From: Acidobacteriota bacterium
Lineage (GTDB): Bacteria; Acidobacteriota; Blastocatellia; Pyrinomonadales; Pyrinomonadaceae
Assembly (NCBI GenBank): GCA_025463135.1
Contig: JAOAPY010000013.1
Span: forward strand, 62,001 to 126,000
Reading direction: 5' to 3'
DNA: 64,000 bases
Below the pieces are notes generated by a model that saw only the letters and a list, made by a program, of their open reading frames with translations, did not search any database and had not been told where the DNA came from. Position numbers and translations under genes: made by a program. This document shows, in pieces, positions 1 through 7,675 of this stretch; the first letter of the stretch is position 1; every line of letters starts with the position of its first letter.

Positions 1-441
1 CGCGGAAAGGCCTTAAGACAGCAGAGCGCCGTACCGTTCGTCGAAGGAGACGCGCTGCAGTTGCCTTTTCCCGATGACGCATTCGATGGAGTCACCATCG
101 CGTTCGGACTGCGGAATCTTTCAAGTTTTGCCGACGGGTTAAATGAACTGTTAAGGGTTGCCAAACCCGGCGGTAGAGTGGTGGTGCTCGAATTTTCGCA
201 GCCAGGAGTGCCGGGTTTTCGAGCCCTGTTTCACTTTTACTTTCATCGGGTGCTGCCGCTGCTGGGAGGCGCTTTGAGCGGTTCGAAAAGCGCTTACGAA
301 TATTTACCGGATTCGGTAACGAGGTTTCCCAACCAGGAGCAACTGGCAAAGTTGATGCGCGACCTGGGATTCAAGGAAGTCGACTATTTGAATTTGACTG
401 GCGGGATTGCGGCCATTCACTCCGGCAGAAAACCGGAGTAG
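1..441 (+). CDS. ubiE: Demethylmenaquinone / 2-polyprenyl-6-methoxyphenol methyltransferase UbiE/MenG, 5'-truncated by the window edge
   Basis: The reading frame is open from base 1, so the N-terminus (with the first SAM-binding motif) lies outside the window; only the C-terminal ~146 residues are seen. UbiE/MenG C-methylates the quinone ring in the last step of menaquinone (or a late step of ubiquinone) synthesis using S-adenosylmethionine. Visible family features are the acidic motif of type GDAxxLPFPDxxFD, the following stretch with FGLRN, the LRVxKPGGRVVVLEFS motif, and the C-terminal YEYLPDSVxxFP element, all in the usual order. The TTG at 61 is an internal codon, not a start. The next genes form an accessory module, so no operon context is available to the right. 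Confidence 0.93.
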   Translation, partial: RGKALRQQSAVPFVEGDALQLPFPDDAFDGVTIAFGLRNLSSFADGLNELLRVAKPGGRVVVLEFSQPGVPGFRALFHFYFHRVLPLLGGALSGSKSAYEYLPDSVTRFPNQEQLAKLMRDLGFKEVDYLNLTGGIAAIHSGRKPE

Positions 442-490
442 TTGGCAAGGGATTGGTTGTCGCGGATTCGTCCGTTGCGCAACCAGTAAA

Positions 491-576
491 TGTAGCCCGC
501 GGATTGGTTTTCATGTGGCGGCGTACGGTTGTCGGGGCTGTGCGAAGTCTTAGGGAGCTGATTTCCGCGGGCTACA
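491..576. repeat. Palindromic intergenic element (13-bp arms)
   Basis: A perfect 13-bp inverted repeat (tgtagcccgcgga at 491-503 and its complement at 564-576) encloses about 60 bases. It lies just downstream of ubiE and next to a second palindrome. No T-run follows it, so it is better read as a dispersed palindromic repeat than as a classical terminator. Confidence 0.6.
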
Positions 577-620
577 TTCTTTCATGCCCGGCCCACATTC
601 TTTTCCGTGGCGCAGACTTA

Positions 621-707
621 AGAGCCACTTGCAAAACTCGGAACGGACCTCGTGACGCCACGGGACCAGCCCGTGGCATCACTAAACCGAGTTTTGCAAG
701 TGGCTCT
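621..707. repeat. Nested palindromic element with perfect 21-bp arms
   Basis: The arms at 621-641 and 687-707 are perfectly complementary, and an inner hairpin (gccacgg near 657-663 with ccgtggc near 671-677) is nested in the loop. The inner GCCACGGG...CCCGTGGC core resembles the short palindrome at 52587-52607. The right arm ends one base before the 12-bp inverted repeat that brackets the transposase module, so this element may have been the insertion target. Confidence 0.7.
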
Positions 708-753
708 TTGGCCTAATTTGAAATCCACAGCTTGAATGGTTGGCATAGCATTG

Positions 754-942
754 TTACCCGCAACTTTGCGTGGCTTCCTTTAACGTGTGGCGAATCCAAG
801 CAGACAAGGTTTTATGCTCGCTCCGGTCAGCGCATTTCGTCATTGCCTTTAGTTCTTCGTCGTTGAAACGGACGGGAACAATCTTTCCCTTCGCATGCCC
901 CTTCGGCAGCTTTGGCCTTCCGATCTTCTTAGCTTTCGGCAT
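754..942 (-). CDS. Small ribbon-helix-helix-like DNA-binding protein of the transposase operon
   Basis: A 62-residue basic protein. After a Lys/Pro/Gly-rich N-terminus (about residues 1-24) comes a segment VPVRFNDEELKAM ... LSAWIRHTLKEA that has the strand-helix-helix pattern of ribbon-helix-helix proteins and plasmid mobilisation accessory factors (hydrophobic beta strand, then two amphipathic helices, with the S-WIR motif opening helix 2). The start at 942 overlaps the 3' end of the 97-residue gene by 14 bases, so it is the third gene of a tightly coupled operon led by the transposase. It could regulate the operon or assist transposition; neither can be shown from sequence alone. Confidence 0.68.
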   Translation of the reverse strand: MPKAKKIGRPKLPKGHAKGKIVPVRFNDEELKAMTKCADRSEHKTLSAWIRHTLKEATQSCG

Positions 943-1222
943 TGGCTTGCGCCTCCCTCACATCACTTGCTATTAATACTTGAACAGCCTTACGAGGCGT
1001 TATGGCTGGCGGTCGCTTTGGATGCTCTGGATCGTCCGTGTCGTGCGCCCAAGCGTAGAGGCGGGAGGCGGTCGGATGTTCGTGTAGATCGAACACCTCA
1101 ACCTCGCCTTCCCAAATTGTTTGTCCGTTGAAGGTCTCAACCACTGGCACGGTCTCAACATGGGTTGACTCCGTGCCGTGCAACCGACGGATCACGTCTT
1201 GTAGTTCTTCGATGTAGGTCAT
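929..1222 (-). CDS. Unrecognised 97-residue protein translationally coupled to the transposase
   Basis: I do not recognise this acidic protein. The ATG at 1222 shares an ATGA overlap with the transposase stop (1219-1221), the typical arrangement of translational coupling; an upstream GTG-type extension to 1255 is open but lies inside the transposase gene. It begins MTYIEELQDVIRRLHG, which predicts a short helix, continues with TFNGQTIWEGEVEVFDLHEHP, a beta-rich stretch, and a segment rich in Trp, His and Asp (YAWAHDTDDPEHP), and ends in a helical tail. Its position between a transposase and a ribbon-helix-helix gene suggests an accessory or cargo role in the module. Confidence 0.65.
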   Translation of the reverse strand: MTYIEELQDVIRRLHGTESTHVETVPVVETFNGQTIWEGEVEVFDLHEHPTASRLYAWAHDTDDPEHPKRPPAITPRKAVQVLIASDVREAQANAES

Positions 1223-2049
1223 GATGCCGCCTCTACTAGGTCGGCAACCGACCAATAGCTACGCTCAACGCCAGCGGCCATCGCAGGGGTGCATCGCATT
1301 GTCGCGTGACGACGAACGAAATTGTAATAAGCGAAGTGAAGCGCAACAGCCGCCTCAAAGTTTTCAATCTTTTTGCTGAATGCGTGAGTGAGGCGAGTTA
1401 AGCGGCGCATGTGCTGGCGAGTGGTCGCGTTCAATCGCTCAACGTAGCTTGTCGAGACCAAGTCCATGTTGGGGCGGCCAACAACGTGGCGCTTTTCACT
1501 GAATACGATTTCAGGCGCACTATAGCGGCGCTCTTGGTGATGCTCGCCTTTATCTGCACCGTAGTTCTTATTAATCATTCCGTAGTCAACGTCCATGCCG
1601 AAAGCGTTCTCTACCGCCTCAACGTAAGCGCGTAGACCATCGGTTGAAACCTGCGGACGATTGCGAAGGCGAGAGGCAACGTCACTAACAAAAGCGTTCG
1701 CGGTTAGGTGGTCGCGCTGGCCGACTTTGAACGCGGGAACAAGCTTTGTTTCGGCATCAATGGCGCAGACCGTCCAAACGTCGCCTTTGGTCGGATCGTC
1801 GTCAAAGGTGACGTGCTTTTGCTTCTTTCCCACGAATCTCCACAGTTCATCGAATTGCAGGAAATTGCAGGTTAAATCGCGCATTTTGGCGTCCAGCACC
1901 CTAGCGCAGCCATTGCCAACGCGAACACCTAGACGGCAGATGGTATCGCGGTGTATACCAGTCATGCGCGAGATTGAGTGCATACTCGAACCCTCAGCCA
2001 ACGCGCTGATTATTGCTATCTGTTTATCTTTCGGTAGGACGTTTGCCAT
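1219..2049 (-). CDS. DDE-type transposase, IS1-like family
   Basis: A 276-residue protein with an N-terminal helix-turn-helix (about residues 8-45, ...ISRMTGIHRDTICRLG) followed by an RNase H-like catalytic core. The likely catalytic triad is D67 (in QFDELW), D137 (in STDG) and E204 (in YVERLN), with the downstream R...TRLTHAFSKKxENF and HFAYYNFVRRH stretches that characterise the IS1-like transposases often annotated in soil bacteria. All of the expected blocks are present and the frame is intact, so it may be active. It is the first gene of a minus-strand operon with two coupled small genes, and has a good sigma-70-type promoter at 2077-2105. Family assignment is from recognition of the pattern, not a database search. 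Confidence 0.88.
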   Translation of the reverse strand: MANVLPKDKQIAIISALAEGSSMHSISRMTGIHRDTICRLGVRVGNGCARVLDAKMRDLTCNFLQFDELWRFVGKKQKHVTFDDDPTKGDVWTVCAIDAETKLVPAFKVGQRDHLTANAFVSDVASRLRNRPQVSTDGLRAYVEAVENAFGMDVDYGMINKNYGADKGEHHQERRYSAPEIVFSEKRHVVGRPNMDLVSTSYVERLNATTRQHMRRLTRLTHAFSKKIENFEAAVALHFAYYNFVRRHATMRCTPAMAAGVERSYWSVADLVEAAS

Positions 2050-2076
2050 TTGCCTTATCTCCCTGTCAACGGAAAT

Positions 2077-2105
2077 AATGTAATACAGTTTCTATTTCCT
2101 GTCAA
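2077..2105 (-). promoter_or_regulatory. Sigma-70-type promoter of the transposase operon
   Basis: On the minus strand a consensus TTGACA (2105-2100) is followed after exactly 17 bases by TACATT (2082-2077, 4 of 6 matches to the -10 consensus). A purine-rich GGGAGATAAGG then precedes the transposase ATG at 2049. A second TTGACA lies between the -10 and the ribosome binding site (about 2071-2066), giving a direct repeat of TTGACAGG around the promoter that could be an operator. Confidence 0.5.
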
Positions 2106-2215
2106 GGGTTTTTGTGTTACAACTACGCTTGTACGCGCGCACTCCGTAAACGGCAAAAACAGCAACGCAAAGCAAGATTATGGCTGCAATTATAAAAAGG
2201 AGATCGCTGGCATCT

Positions 2216-3034
2216 ATGGACGCTACAAAATGGTTTCATTTGGTCGGGCTAATCAGCGCGGTCGCCTTGGGAATAGGTTTTGTTACTGCCCTTGTAAGTG
2301 TTGGACTAAGCTGGCGAGTAAACGAAACCCAAAAGACTGAGTTGGCTCGCTTGTCACATGACAAAGACGTGCAAATCGCAAAAGCTCGAACGGACGGAGA
2401 GACGCGACTAGGCATTGAAACTGCAAAGGTCAGACAAGATGCCCAAACGAAGATCGAGATAGAAACTGCAAAGGTGAGGGCCGAAGCCGACGAAAAGATT
2501 GAGCAGGTGCGGGCCGATGCCCAAAAGGATGCAGCAACGGCCCGCGTTAGACAAGATGAAATAGCCCTAGAGTTACGTACCAGTAACAAAGAACTAGCAA
2601 GCGCCCAACGCGCCGCAGACATAGCGCGCCTAGACCTACAGAAACACTTGAACGAAGTAGCGGAACGCCAAAGATTTCGGCAATTAACACCCGTCCAGCG
2701 CGCTGGATTACTTGAACGATTAAGCGTCGCCCCTAAGGGGGCCGCGACTGTTTCGTATGTTTCTTCTAACCCAGAATCAAATAGTTTTGCCGTTGAACTA
2801 TATGGAGTGCTTAAAGAAGCTGGGTGGAGTGTTGCTTTAGGGGCCAGCCAGCATCTTGGAGAGAATCCAAAGGGACTCCTATTGTGGGAACGTGCCACGA
2901 CGCCGCGCGGAGCGGGGTTAATACAGGCGCTAACGGCTGTGGGCGTGCCTGTCCTAGCGCAACCCAATGACACGTTGTCAGTAGGGATAAACGACCTAAA
3001 CTCACTATGGTTGGTTGTTGGAGTGAAACCGTAA
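2216..3034 (+). CDS. Membrane-anchored coiled-coil protein, unknown function
   Basis: I do not recognise this 272-residue protein. The start at 2216 is chosen because AAGGAG lies about 12 bases upstream; an ATG at 2180 would add 12 residues before that site. One membrane segment (about residues 9-31, LVGLISAVALGIGFVTALVSVGL) is followed by a long charged, Ala/Glu/Lys/Gln-rich helix (about 35-160) with repeated ETAKVR/EA-type units typical of a coiled coil. The last ~110 residues form a separate globular domain. The gene is divergent from the transposase operon and lies inside the 12-bp inverted repeat, so it may be cargo of the mobile module. N-in/C-out or the reverse cannot be decided. Confidence 0.75.
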   Translation: MDATKWFHLVGLISAVALGIGFVTALVSVGLSWRVNETQKTELARLSHDKDVQIAKARTDGETRLGIETAKVRQDAQTKIEIETAKVRAEADEKIEQVRADAQKDAATARVRQDEIALELRTSNKELASAQRAADIARLDLQKHLNEVAERQRFRQLTPVQRAGLLERLSVAPKGAATVSYVSSNPESNSFAVELYGVLKEAGWSVALGASQHLGENPKGLLLWERATTPRGAGLIQALTAVGVPVLAQPNDTLSVGINDLNSLWLVVGVKP

Positions 3035-3116
3035 GACGCCCTTCGGCAAATTAGGCCACTACCGGCTCTGAAGTGGGTGCTACTCATGCGACCTGCCGTG
3101 CTATTATTCGCGACCG

Positions 3117-4121
3117 GTGCGGTCCACAATAAAATATAAACTGCTAAACGGATTGCGACGGGTCGCTATTCTGCTGCTGGTCGTCTGGACAGTCGTGTCG
3201 CTCGTCACCATCCTGATCGAGCTGGTGCCCGGCGATCCCGCGGTCGCTGTCCTGGGCGAGCAGGCAACACCCGAACAGTTTGCGCAGTTCCGCGCCAGGC
3301 ATGGCCTTGATCGTCCACCTTTCTTCTTCTCATTTCCTCGCGATGTCCAGGGCGCCAGGCACTTTACGTGGCATGGCGCCCACAACCGGTACACGGACTA
3401 TTGGACCGGCGTTTTACACGGAGACCTTGGCTCATCCTTTCGCACAGATCGACCAGTCGTGGATCTGGTATTGGAACGATATCCTGCAACCATCGAACTC
3501 GCGCTTGCGGCTCTTCTCTTCGCGGTAGCCATCGCCATCCCCTTGGGCGTGATCGCTGGCACACACAAGGGAACATTGATAGATAACACGGCATCGGTCG
3601 TGGCGTTACTCGGCATCAGCCTGCCCAGTTTCGTGATTGGACCAATGCTGGTCTATCTGTTCGCCGTCAAGCTCGGGTGGCTGGCGCCGTCGGGACGCTT
3701 CGACTGGAGCGACATAATTTTGCCGGCGTTCACGTTGGGTGCGGCGCTTTCAGCCATATTGACGCGGATGGTGCGCTCTTCAGTTATTGAAGAGATGGGC
3801 GAAGACTATGTGCGCACGGCGCGCGCGAAGGGATTGAGTGAACGAAAAGTCGTTTATAAACATGTCCTTAAGAATGGGCTGATTCCCGTGGTGACGATTC
3901 TTGGCCTGCAATTGGGCGTACTGCTGGCTGGAGCAATTATTACGGAAAAGATTTTTGGCTGGCCCGGCCTCGGGCTTTTGTTAGTCGAGGACGGAATAGC
4001 AAAGCGCGATTATCGCGTCGTGCAGGGCTGCGTATTGATCATCAGCGTGACCTACATCTTCGCGAATTCGTTAACGGATATGGTTTATCGGTGGCTCGAT
4101 CCAAGAATTCGAGTGTCCTGA
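3117..4121 (+). CDS. dppB: ABC transporter permease, DppB/OppB family
   Basis: A 334-residue inner-membrane permease of the dipeptide/oligopeptide/nickel importer type. The N-terminal signature is present (first helix, then ELVPGDPAVAVLGEQATPEQ and the RARHGLD stretch), six hydrophobic segments follow, and the cytoplasmic EAA loop reads about as DYVRTARAKGLSERKVVYKHVLKNGLIP. The chosen GTG start at 3117 gives the normal N-terminus. It pairs with the DppC-type permease 64 bases downstream. No ATP-binding or substrate-binding subunit is in the window, so the solute is unknown and the rest of the system must be encoded elsewhere. Confidence 0.92.
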   Translation: MRSTIKYKLLNGLRRVAILLLVVWTVVSLVTILIELVPGDPAVAVLGEQATPEQFAQFRARHGLDRPPFFFSFPRDVQGARHFTWHGAHNRYTDYWTGVLHGDLGSSFRTDRPVVDLVLERYPATIELALAALLFAVAIAIPLGVIAGTHKGTLIDNTASVVALLGISLPSFVIGPMLVYLFAVKLGWLAPSGRFDWSDIILPAFTLGAALSAILTRMVRSSVIEEMGEDYVRTARAKGLSERKVVYKHVLKNGLIPVVTILGLQLGVLLAGAIITEKIFGWPGLGLLLVEDGIAKRDYRVVQGCVLIISVTYIFANSLTDMVYRWLDPRIRVS

Positions 4122-4122
4122 G

Positions 4123-4181
4123 TTTTGGTCTTGGACTTTGGTTTTTGGTCTTTGCTTTTTCTAAGACCAAAGACCTCTCTT
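4123..4181. repeat. Heptamer-type repeat (TTTGGTC family) in inverted arrangement
   Basis: The gap between the two permease genes consists almost entirely of TTTGGTC-like units (ttttggtcttggactttggtt, then ggtctttg) followed by the complement (aagaccaaagacc). It can fold into a hairpin between the two cistrons and replaces any recognisable ribosome binding site for the downstream gene. Confidence 0.65.
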
Positions 4182-4185
4182 TCTT

Positions 4186-5001
4186 ATGAATCGCCTGACC
4201 ATCATCGGCCTGGTTATCGTCTCGATCTTATTGATCGTCGCGATCTTCGCTCCATGGATTGCGCCGCATGACGTGGGCGCCACGAACCTGGCCATGCGCT
4301 ATCTGCCGCCGTCTGGTAACTTTTGGTTTGGCACTGATTCGACCGGCCGCGATATCTTTTCACGCGTTGTGTTTGGCGCGCGCATCTCTCTTCAAGTCGG
4401 AATAATCGTGGTTGGCGTTTCGGCATTTATTGGCACGATACTCGGCGCCCTCGCGGGCTTTTACGGCGGTTGGATCGATCGCATCGTGTCGGGCTATGTC
4501 TTCAACGTCTTCCTGGCCTTTCCCGGTCTCTTGCTGGCCATTGCGATGGTGGCGTTTTTGGGAGCGGGCTTGAACAAGTTAATTCTGGCGCTCTGTATTA
4601 TCGGCTGGGTGGGGTATGCACGCCTGATTCGGGGCCAGGTATTGAAAGTGCGGGAGTATGATTTTGTCCAGGCCGCGCGGGCACTGGGGGCGAACGACCT
4701 GCGCATACTGCTGGTCCATATTCTGCCGAATGCCATTCAGCCGCTAATCGTGCAGGCAAGTTTGGGTATGGCCGGGGCTGTCTTGTCGGAAGCCGCGTTA
4801 TCTTTCCTGGGTCTGGGCGTGCCGCCTCCCGCGCCTTCATGGGGAGTAATGATCGAAGAGGCGCGCGATCTTTCCACGCTGCAAGCCGCACCACACGCAT
4901 TGATCTTTCCGGGCATCGCCATCGTCCTCACGGTGTTGGCTTTTAATTTCATTGGCGACGGCCTGCGCGAGTACCTCGACCCACGCCAGCGCCGGCGATA
5001 A
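4186..5001 (+). CDS. dppC: ABC transporter permease, DppC/OppC family
   Basis: A 271-residue inner-membrane permease, partner of the upstream DppB-type protein. It opens with a hydrophobic helix followed by the family block APWIAPHD ... LPPSGNFWFGTDSTGRDIFSRVVFGAR, where the GTDxxGRDxxSR motif is diagnostic of DppC-like subunits. The EAA loop (YDFVQAARALGANDLRILLVHILPN) and the ending with GDGLRDYLDPR-like residues (here GDGLREYLDPRQRRR) are intact. Together the two permeases would form the translocation channel for a peptide-like or similar solute. Both genes read in the same direction with a hairpin-capable repeat between them. Confidence 0.92.
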   Translation: MNRLTIIGLVIVSILLIVAIFAPWIAPHDVGATNLAMRYLPPSGNFWFGTDSTGRDIFSRVVFGARISLQVGIIVVGVSAFIGTILGALAGFYGGWIDRIVSGYVFNVFLAFPGLLLAIAMVAFLGAGLNKLILALCIIGWVGYARLIRGQVLKVREYDFVQAARALGANDLRILLVHILPNAIQPLIVQASLGMAGAVLSEAALSFLGLGVPPPAPSWGVMIEEARDLSTLQAAPHALIFPGIAIVLTVLAFNFIGDGLREYLDPRQRRR

Positions 5002-5043
5002 GAAACGGTTTCCCCCAACTCCCTTCCTCTCAGACCTTCCTTT

Positions 5044-5267
5044 CATTCTCACCCGGTTTCAACGGCAACAACATACATGACGCATCAAGTGTTCGTTTGC
5101 CGAAGTGCCGTTCGAGATTGAGTGGAAAGCAGGATCTGACGCCTTCGGCGTCAAACAATCGACTCACGTGACTTAGCTCCTGGCACATTCAGTGGCCTTA
5201 CAAAATCGCTCAACAGTTCGCTTTGCTGTTCCAACTATATTGATGCCGTTTCAAGCGAGTGAGAATG
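5044..5267. repeat. Imperfect palindromic element, about 225 bp, in the gap before cysK
   Basis: 24-base arms at 5044-5067 (cattctcaccc...aacggca) and 5244-5267 are complementary at 20 of 24 positions. A perfect hairpin tgacgccttcggcgtca sits inside at 5137-5153. No coding frame fits this stretch. The shape (long imperfect terminal arms around a non-coding core) resembles a miniature inverted-repeat element. The rest of the 5002-5368 gap holds only the candidate cysK promoter. Confidence 0.45.
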
Positions 5268-5299
5268 AGATGAATTTCTCAGGGCTCGCCATAACAAAA

Positions 5300-5328
5300 T
5301 TGACACCGTGTTTCTCGGAGGCTACCAT
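5300..5328 (+). promoter_or_regulatory. Candidate sigma-70-type promoter for cysK
   Basis: A consensus TTGACA at 5300-5305 is followed after 17 bases by TACCAT (5323-5328, 4 of 6 to the -10 consensus), about 40 bases before the cysK start. Only the match itself supports the call. Confidence 0.35.
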
Positions 5329-5368
5329 GCGTCTCTGTTTTCAAACTTATCTTGTCAGCTAACTCTTG

Positions 5369-6292
5369 ATGAACGCGGGCCCTGCCGAAAGCATTATCGA
5401 TCTCGTAGGCAATACTCCCCTGCTCCATCTTTCCCGTTTCGCGCCGCCACCGCTGGCCGACATCTACGCCAAGCTCGAGTATTTCGCACCCGGCGGCTCT
5501 GTTAAAGACCGCGCGGCGCTCGGCATGATCCTGGACGCTGAAAGCAAAGGACTACTCGAGCCGGGATCGACAATTATCGAACCGACCGCCGGTAACACCG
5601 GGATAGGTCTCGCGCTGATCGGTGTGGCGCGGGGGTATCGTGTTATCCTGTGTGTTCCTGAAGGTTTTGCCGAGGAAAAGATGAAACTAATGGAAGCCCT
5701 GGGCGGCGAAATCGAGTACGTGCCAAAGGAACTGGGAATGACAGCCGCGGTGAACAAAGCACGGGAACTCGCTACGCAGATCCCAGACAGTTTCATCCCT
5801 CAGCAGTTTGAGAACCCCGCTAATCCTTCCTATCACGAGGCCACTACCGGCCGCGAAATCATCGAACAAATGGATGGACACATCGACGCGGTCGTGATTG
5901 GCGCCGGTACTTCAGGCACTTTTGTCGGCGTGTCGCGGGCAGTGAAAAAGATCAATCCCGAGGCACTTTGCGTTCTGGTTGAGCCCGAAGGATCCATTTA
6001 TGGAGGCGGGGCGCCAGGTAAGAAACAGATCGAAGGCATCGGGCAAACGCAATTTCTTCCAGAGATTTATGATGCCACGCTCGCGGATGAAATCATGATG
6101 GTGATGAATGATGAGACCTGCGCCGCCGTGCGCAGTCTGGCCCTGACTGAAGGAGTACTGGGGGGCTGGTCTTCGGGTGCAGCCGCCGCCGGCGCCTATC
6201 GCATCGCCCAACGACTGGGCCCAGGAAAGCGCGTCGTAACACTTTTTCCGGATGGCGCGGAAAGATATTTGAGTCAGGGAATATTCGATTAA
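5369..6292 (+). CDS. cysK: Cysteine synthase / cystathionine beta-synthase family PLP enzyme
   Basis: A 307-residue fold-type II PLP enzyme. The ATG at 5369 is preferred over the TTG one codon earlier. PLP would be bound by K46 in GGSVKDRAA; the substrate loop EPTAGNTGIGLA and the PLP-phosphate loop GAGTSGTFVG are intact. It makes cysteine from O-acetylserine and sulfide, or cystathionine from homocysteine and an activated serine. Because the next gene is a cystathionine gamma-lyase-type enzyme, the pair may work as a reverse transsulfuration route (methionine-derived homocysteine to cysteine), like MccA/MccB of Bacillus. Sequence alone does not separate CysK from the CBS-like activity. Confidence 0.9.
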   Translation: MNAGPAESIIDLVGNTPLLHLSRFAPPPLADIYAKLEYFAPGGSVKDRAALGMILDAESKGLLEPGSTIIEPTAGNTGIGLALIGVARGYRVILCVPEGFAEEKMKLMEALGGEIEYVPKELGMTAAVNKARELATQIPDSFIPQQFENPANPSYHEATTGREIIEQMDGHIDAVVIGAGTSGTFVGVSRAVKKINPEALCVLVEPEGSIYGGGAPGKKQIEGIGQTQFLPEIYDATLADEIMMVMNDETCAAVRSLALTEGVLGGWSSGAAAAGAYRIAQRLGPGKRVVTLFPDGAERYLSQGIFD

Positions 6293-6295
6293 GAA

Positions 6296-6411
6296 GGACT
6301 TTGGTCTTTGATCTTTGGTCTTTGGATTTCTTATCAAAGGTCTGGGTGATTCGCAGAATGTTCAAGATTTCAAATAAATACAAAAACCAAAGACCCAAAG
6401 ACCAAAACATT
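6296..6411. repeat. Heptamer-type repeat (TTTGGTC family), inverted pair around a short spacer
   Basis: Units ctttggtctttgatctttgg at about 6299-6327 face complementary units accaaagacccaaagacc at about 6384-6403. The repeat fills the gap between cysK and the downstream lyase and supplies an apparent in-frame N-terminal extension to the lyase gene that is not part of the protein family. Confidence 0.7.
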
Positions 6412-7551
6412 ATGGGCTTCGCAACGATAGCAATCCATTCGGGACAAGAGCCGGACCCAACCACGGGCGCGGTGACGGTACCGATTTATCAAACGTCGAC
6501 TTATGCGCAGGACGGACTCGGCCGGCACAAAGGCTATGAGTACGCGCGCACCCAGAATCCAACGCGCACAGCCGTCGAGAAGAACATCGCCGCACTCGAG
6601 GGCGCACGGTTTGGTTTCGCCTTCGCTTCCGGCATGGCGGCCATAGATGCCACGTTGCGTCTTATCAAAGCCGGCGAGCACGTCATCGTCTCCGACAACA
6701 CCTATGGCGGGACCGCGCGTTTGTTCACAAAGATTCTGGCGAACTACAACATCGAATTTGATTTCGTAGATACTTCTGACGCTTTGAACGTCGAAGCCGC
6801 CATCAAGCCGAACACAAAAATGGTATTTGTGGAAACGCCGACCAATCCGATCATGACGGTGACCGATCTGAAGGCCGTTGCCGAGGTGGCCCATCGCGCC
6901 GGTGCGCGCGTGGTGTGCGACAACACTTTCATGTCGCCGTACCTGCAGCGCCCATTGGAATTCGGCGTCGACATTGTCGTGCATTCAACTACCAAGTACC
7001 TGAATGGCCATTCCGACGGCATTGGCGGCATGGTGGTCCTGAACGATGAAACAGATGCCAACTGGATTGGCTTCGTGCAGAACAGCGCGGGCGCGATCCT
7101 CTCGCCCTTCGATTCATGGCTGGTGATACGCGGCACAAAAACCCTGGCACTGCGCATGGAACAACATGACAAGTCGGGCCGCACCGTCGCGGCATTTCTC
7201 GAAGAACACCCCAAGGTGCACAAGGTTTATTACCCCGGCTCGGCCTCGCATCCGCAACACGCTTTGGCCAAGCGGCAGCAACGCGGGTTTGGCGGCATGG
7301 TTTCCTTTGATGTAGGTTCGCTGGAGGCTGCCCGAATCGTGCTGGAATCTGTTAAGCTGTGCACCCTTGCTGAGAGCCTGGGAGGAGTCGAAACGTTAAT
7401 CTGCCATCCGGCCACCATGACTCACGCCTCAGTTGACCCGGACAAACGCCAGCGACTGGGAATAACAGATGGGCTGGTACGGATCTCAGTCGGAATTGAA
7501 GATACAGATGATATCGTCGCGGATCTTGATCAGGCGTTAAAGAAACTATAG
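6412..7551 (+). CDS. Cystathionine gamma-lyase / gamma-synthase family PLP enzyme
   Basis: A 379-residue Cys/Met-metabolism PLP enzyme. The ATG at 6412 gives the family N-terminus (GFATIAIHSGQEPDPTTGAV); the frame is open further upstream only through the heptamer repeat. PLP would bind K195 in HSTTKYLNGHSD; the YxRxxNPT motif (YARTQNPTRT) and ETPTNPIM are present. Members cleave cystathionine to cysteine, 2-oxobutyrate and ammonia, or make cystathionine from an activated homoserine. The adjacent cysK/CBS-like gene favours the lyase direction. Which of the two reactions dominates cannot be fixed from the sequence. Confidence 0.9.
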   Translation: MGFATIAIHSGQEPDPTTGAVTVPIYQTSTYAQDGLGRHKGYEYARTQNPTRTAVEKNIAALEGARFGFAFASGMAAIDATLRLIKAGEHVIVSDNTYGGTARLFTKILANYNIEFDFVDTSDALNVEAAIKPNTKMVFVETPTNPIMTVTDLKAVAEVAHRAGARVVCDNTFMSPYLQRPLEFGVDIVVHSTTKYLNGHSDGIGGMVVLNDETDANWIGFVQNSAGAILSPFDSWLVIRGTKTLALRMEQHDKSGRTVAAFLEEHPKVHKVYYPGSASHPQHALAKRQQRGFGGMVSFDVGSLEAARIVLESVKLCTLAESLGGVETLICHPATMTHASVDPDKRQRLGITDGLVRISVGIEDTDDIVADLDQALKKL

Positions 7552-7675
7552 CGAATCCTTGGTAGTTATTTACCGGCGCTTGACTCACTGTGCCAGGCCG
7601 GATGACACGAAAACGAGAGACGGGTTAAAATCATTCTGACTTTCGACCTATAAACCAGCGTAGATCACTCTCCTT

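Larger units (their letters stand above)
709..3058. mobile_element. Candidate mobile module: transposase operon plus coiled-coil membrane gene, flanked by a 12-bp inverted repeat
   Basis: The sequence tggcctaatttg at 709-720 reappears as its exact reverse complement at 3047-3058. Between the copies sit all the genes that do not fit the surrounding housekeeping order: a small ribbon-helix-helix-like protein, a 97-residue protein, a DDE transposase and a divergent coiled-coil membrane protein. I could not find a convincing target-site duplication directly outside the arms (a shared GGCTCT lies nearby on both sides but not adjacent). The alternative is a shorter element ending close to the transposase operon, with the coiled-coil gene a separate acquisition. 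That these 12-bp repeats are terminal repeats is an inference. Confidence 0.42.

Noticed and set aside
453-716. 87-codon plus-strand frame in the gap after ubiE
   Set aside because: It consists of two palindromic elements and shows no protein-like pattern.
2236-2236. Coiled-coil gene as a split or truncated gene
   Set aside because: The frame is intact from a good ribosome binding site to the stop, with a sensible domain order.
2236-3129. 297-codon minus-strand open frame opposite the coiled-coil gene
   Set aside because: Its residue pattern (many Ser, Thr, Arg and Cys) is a mirror of the coiled-coil codons; no domain is visible.
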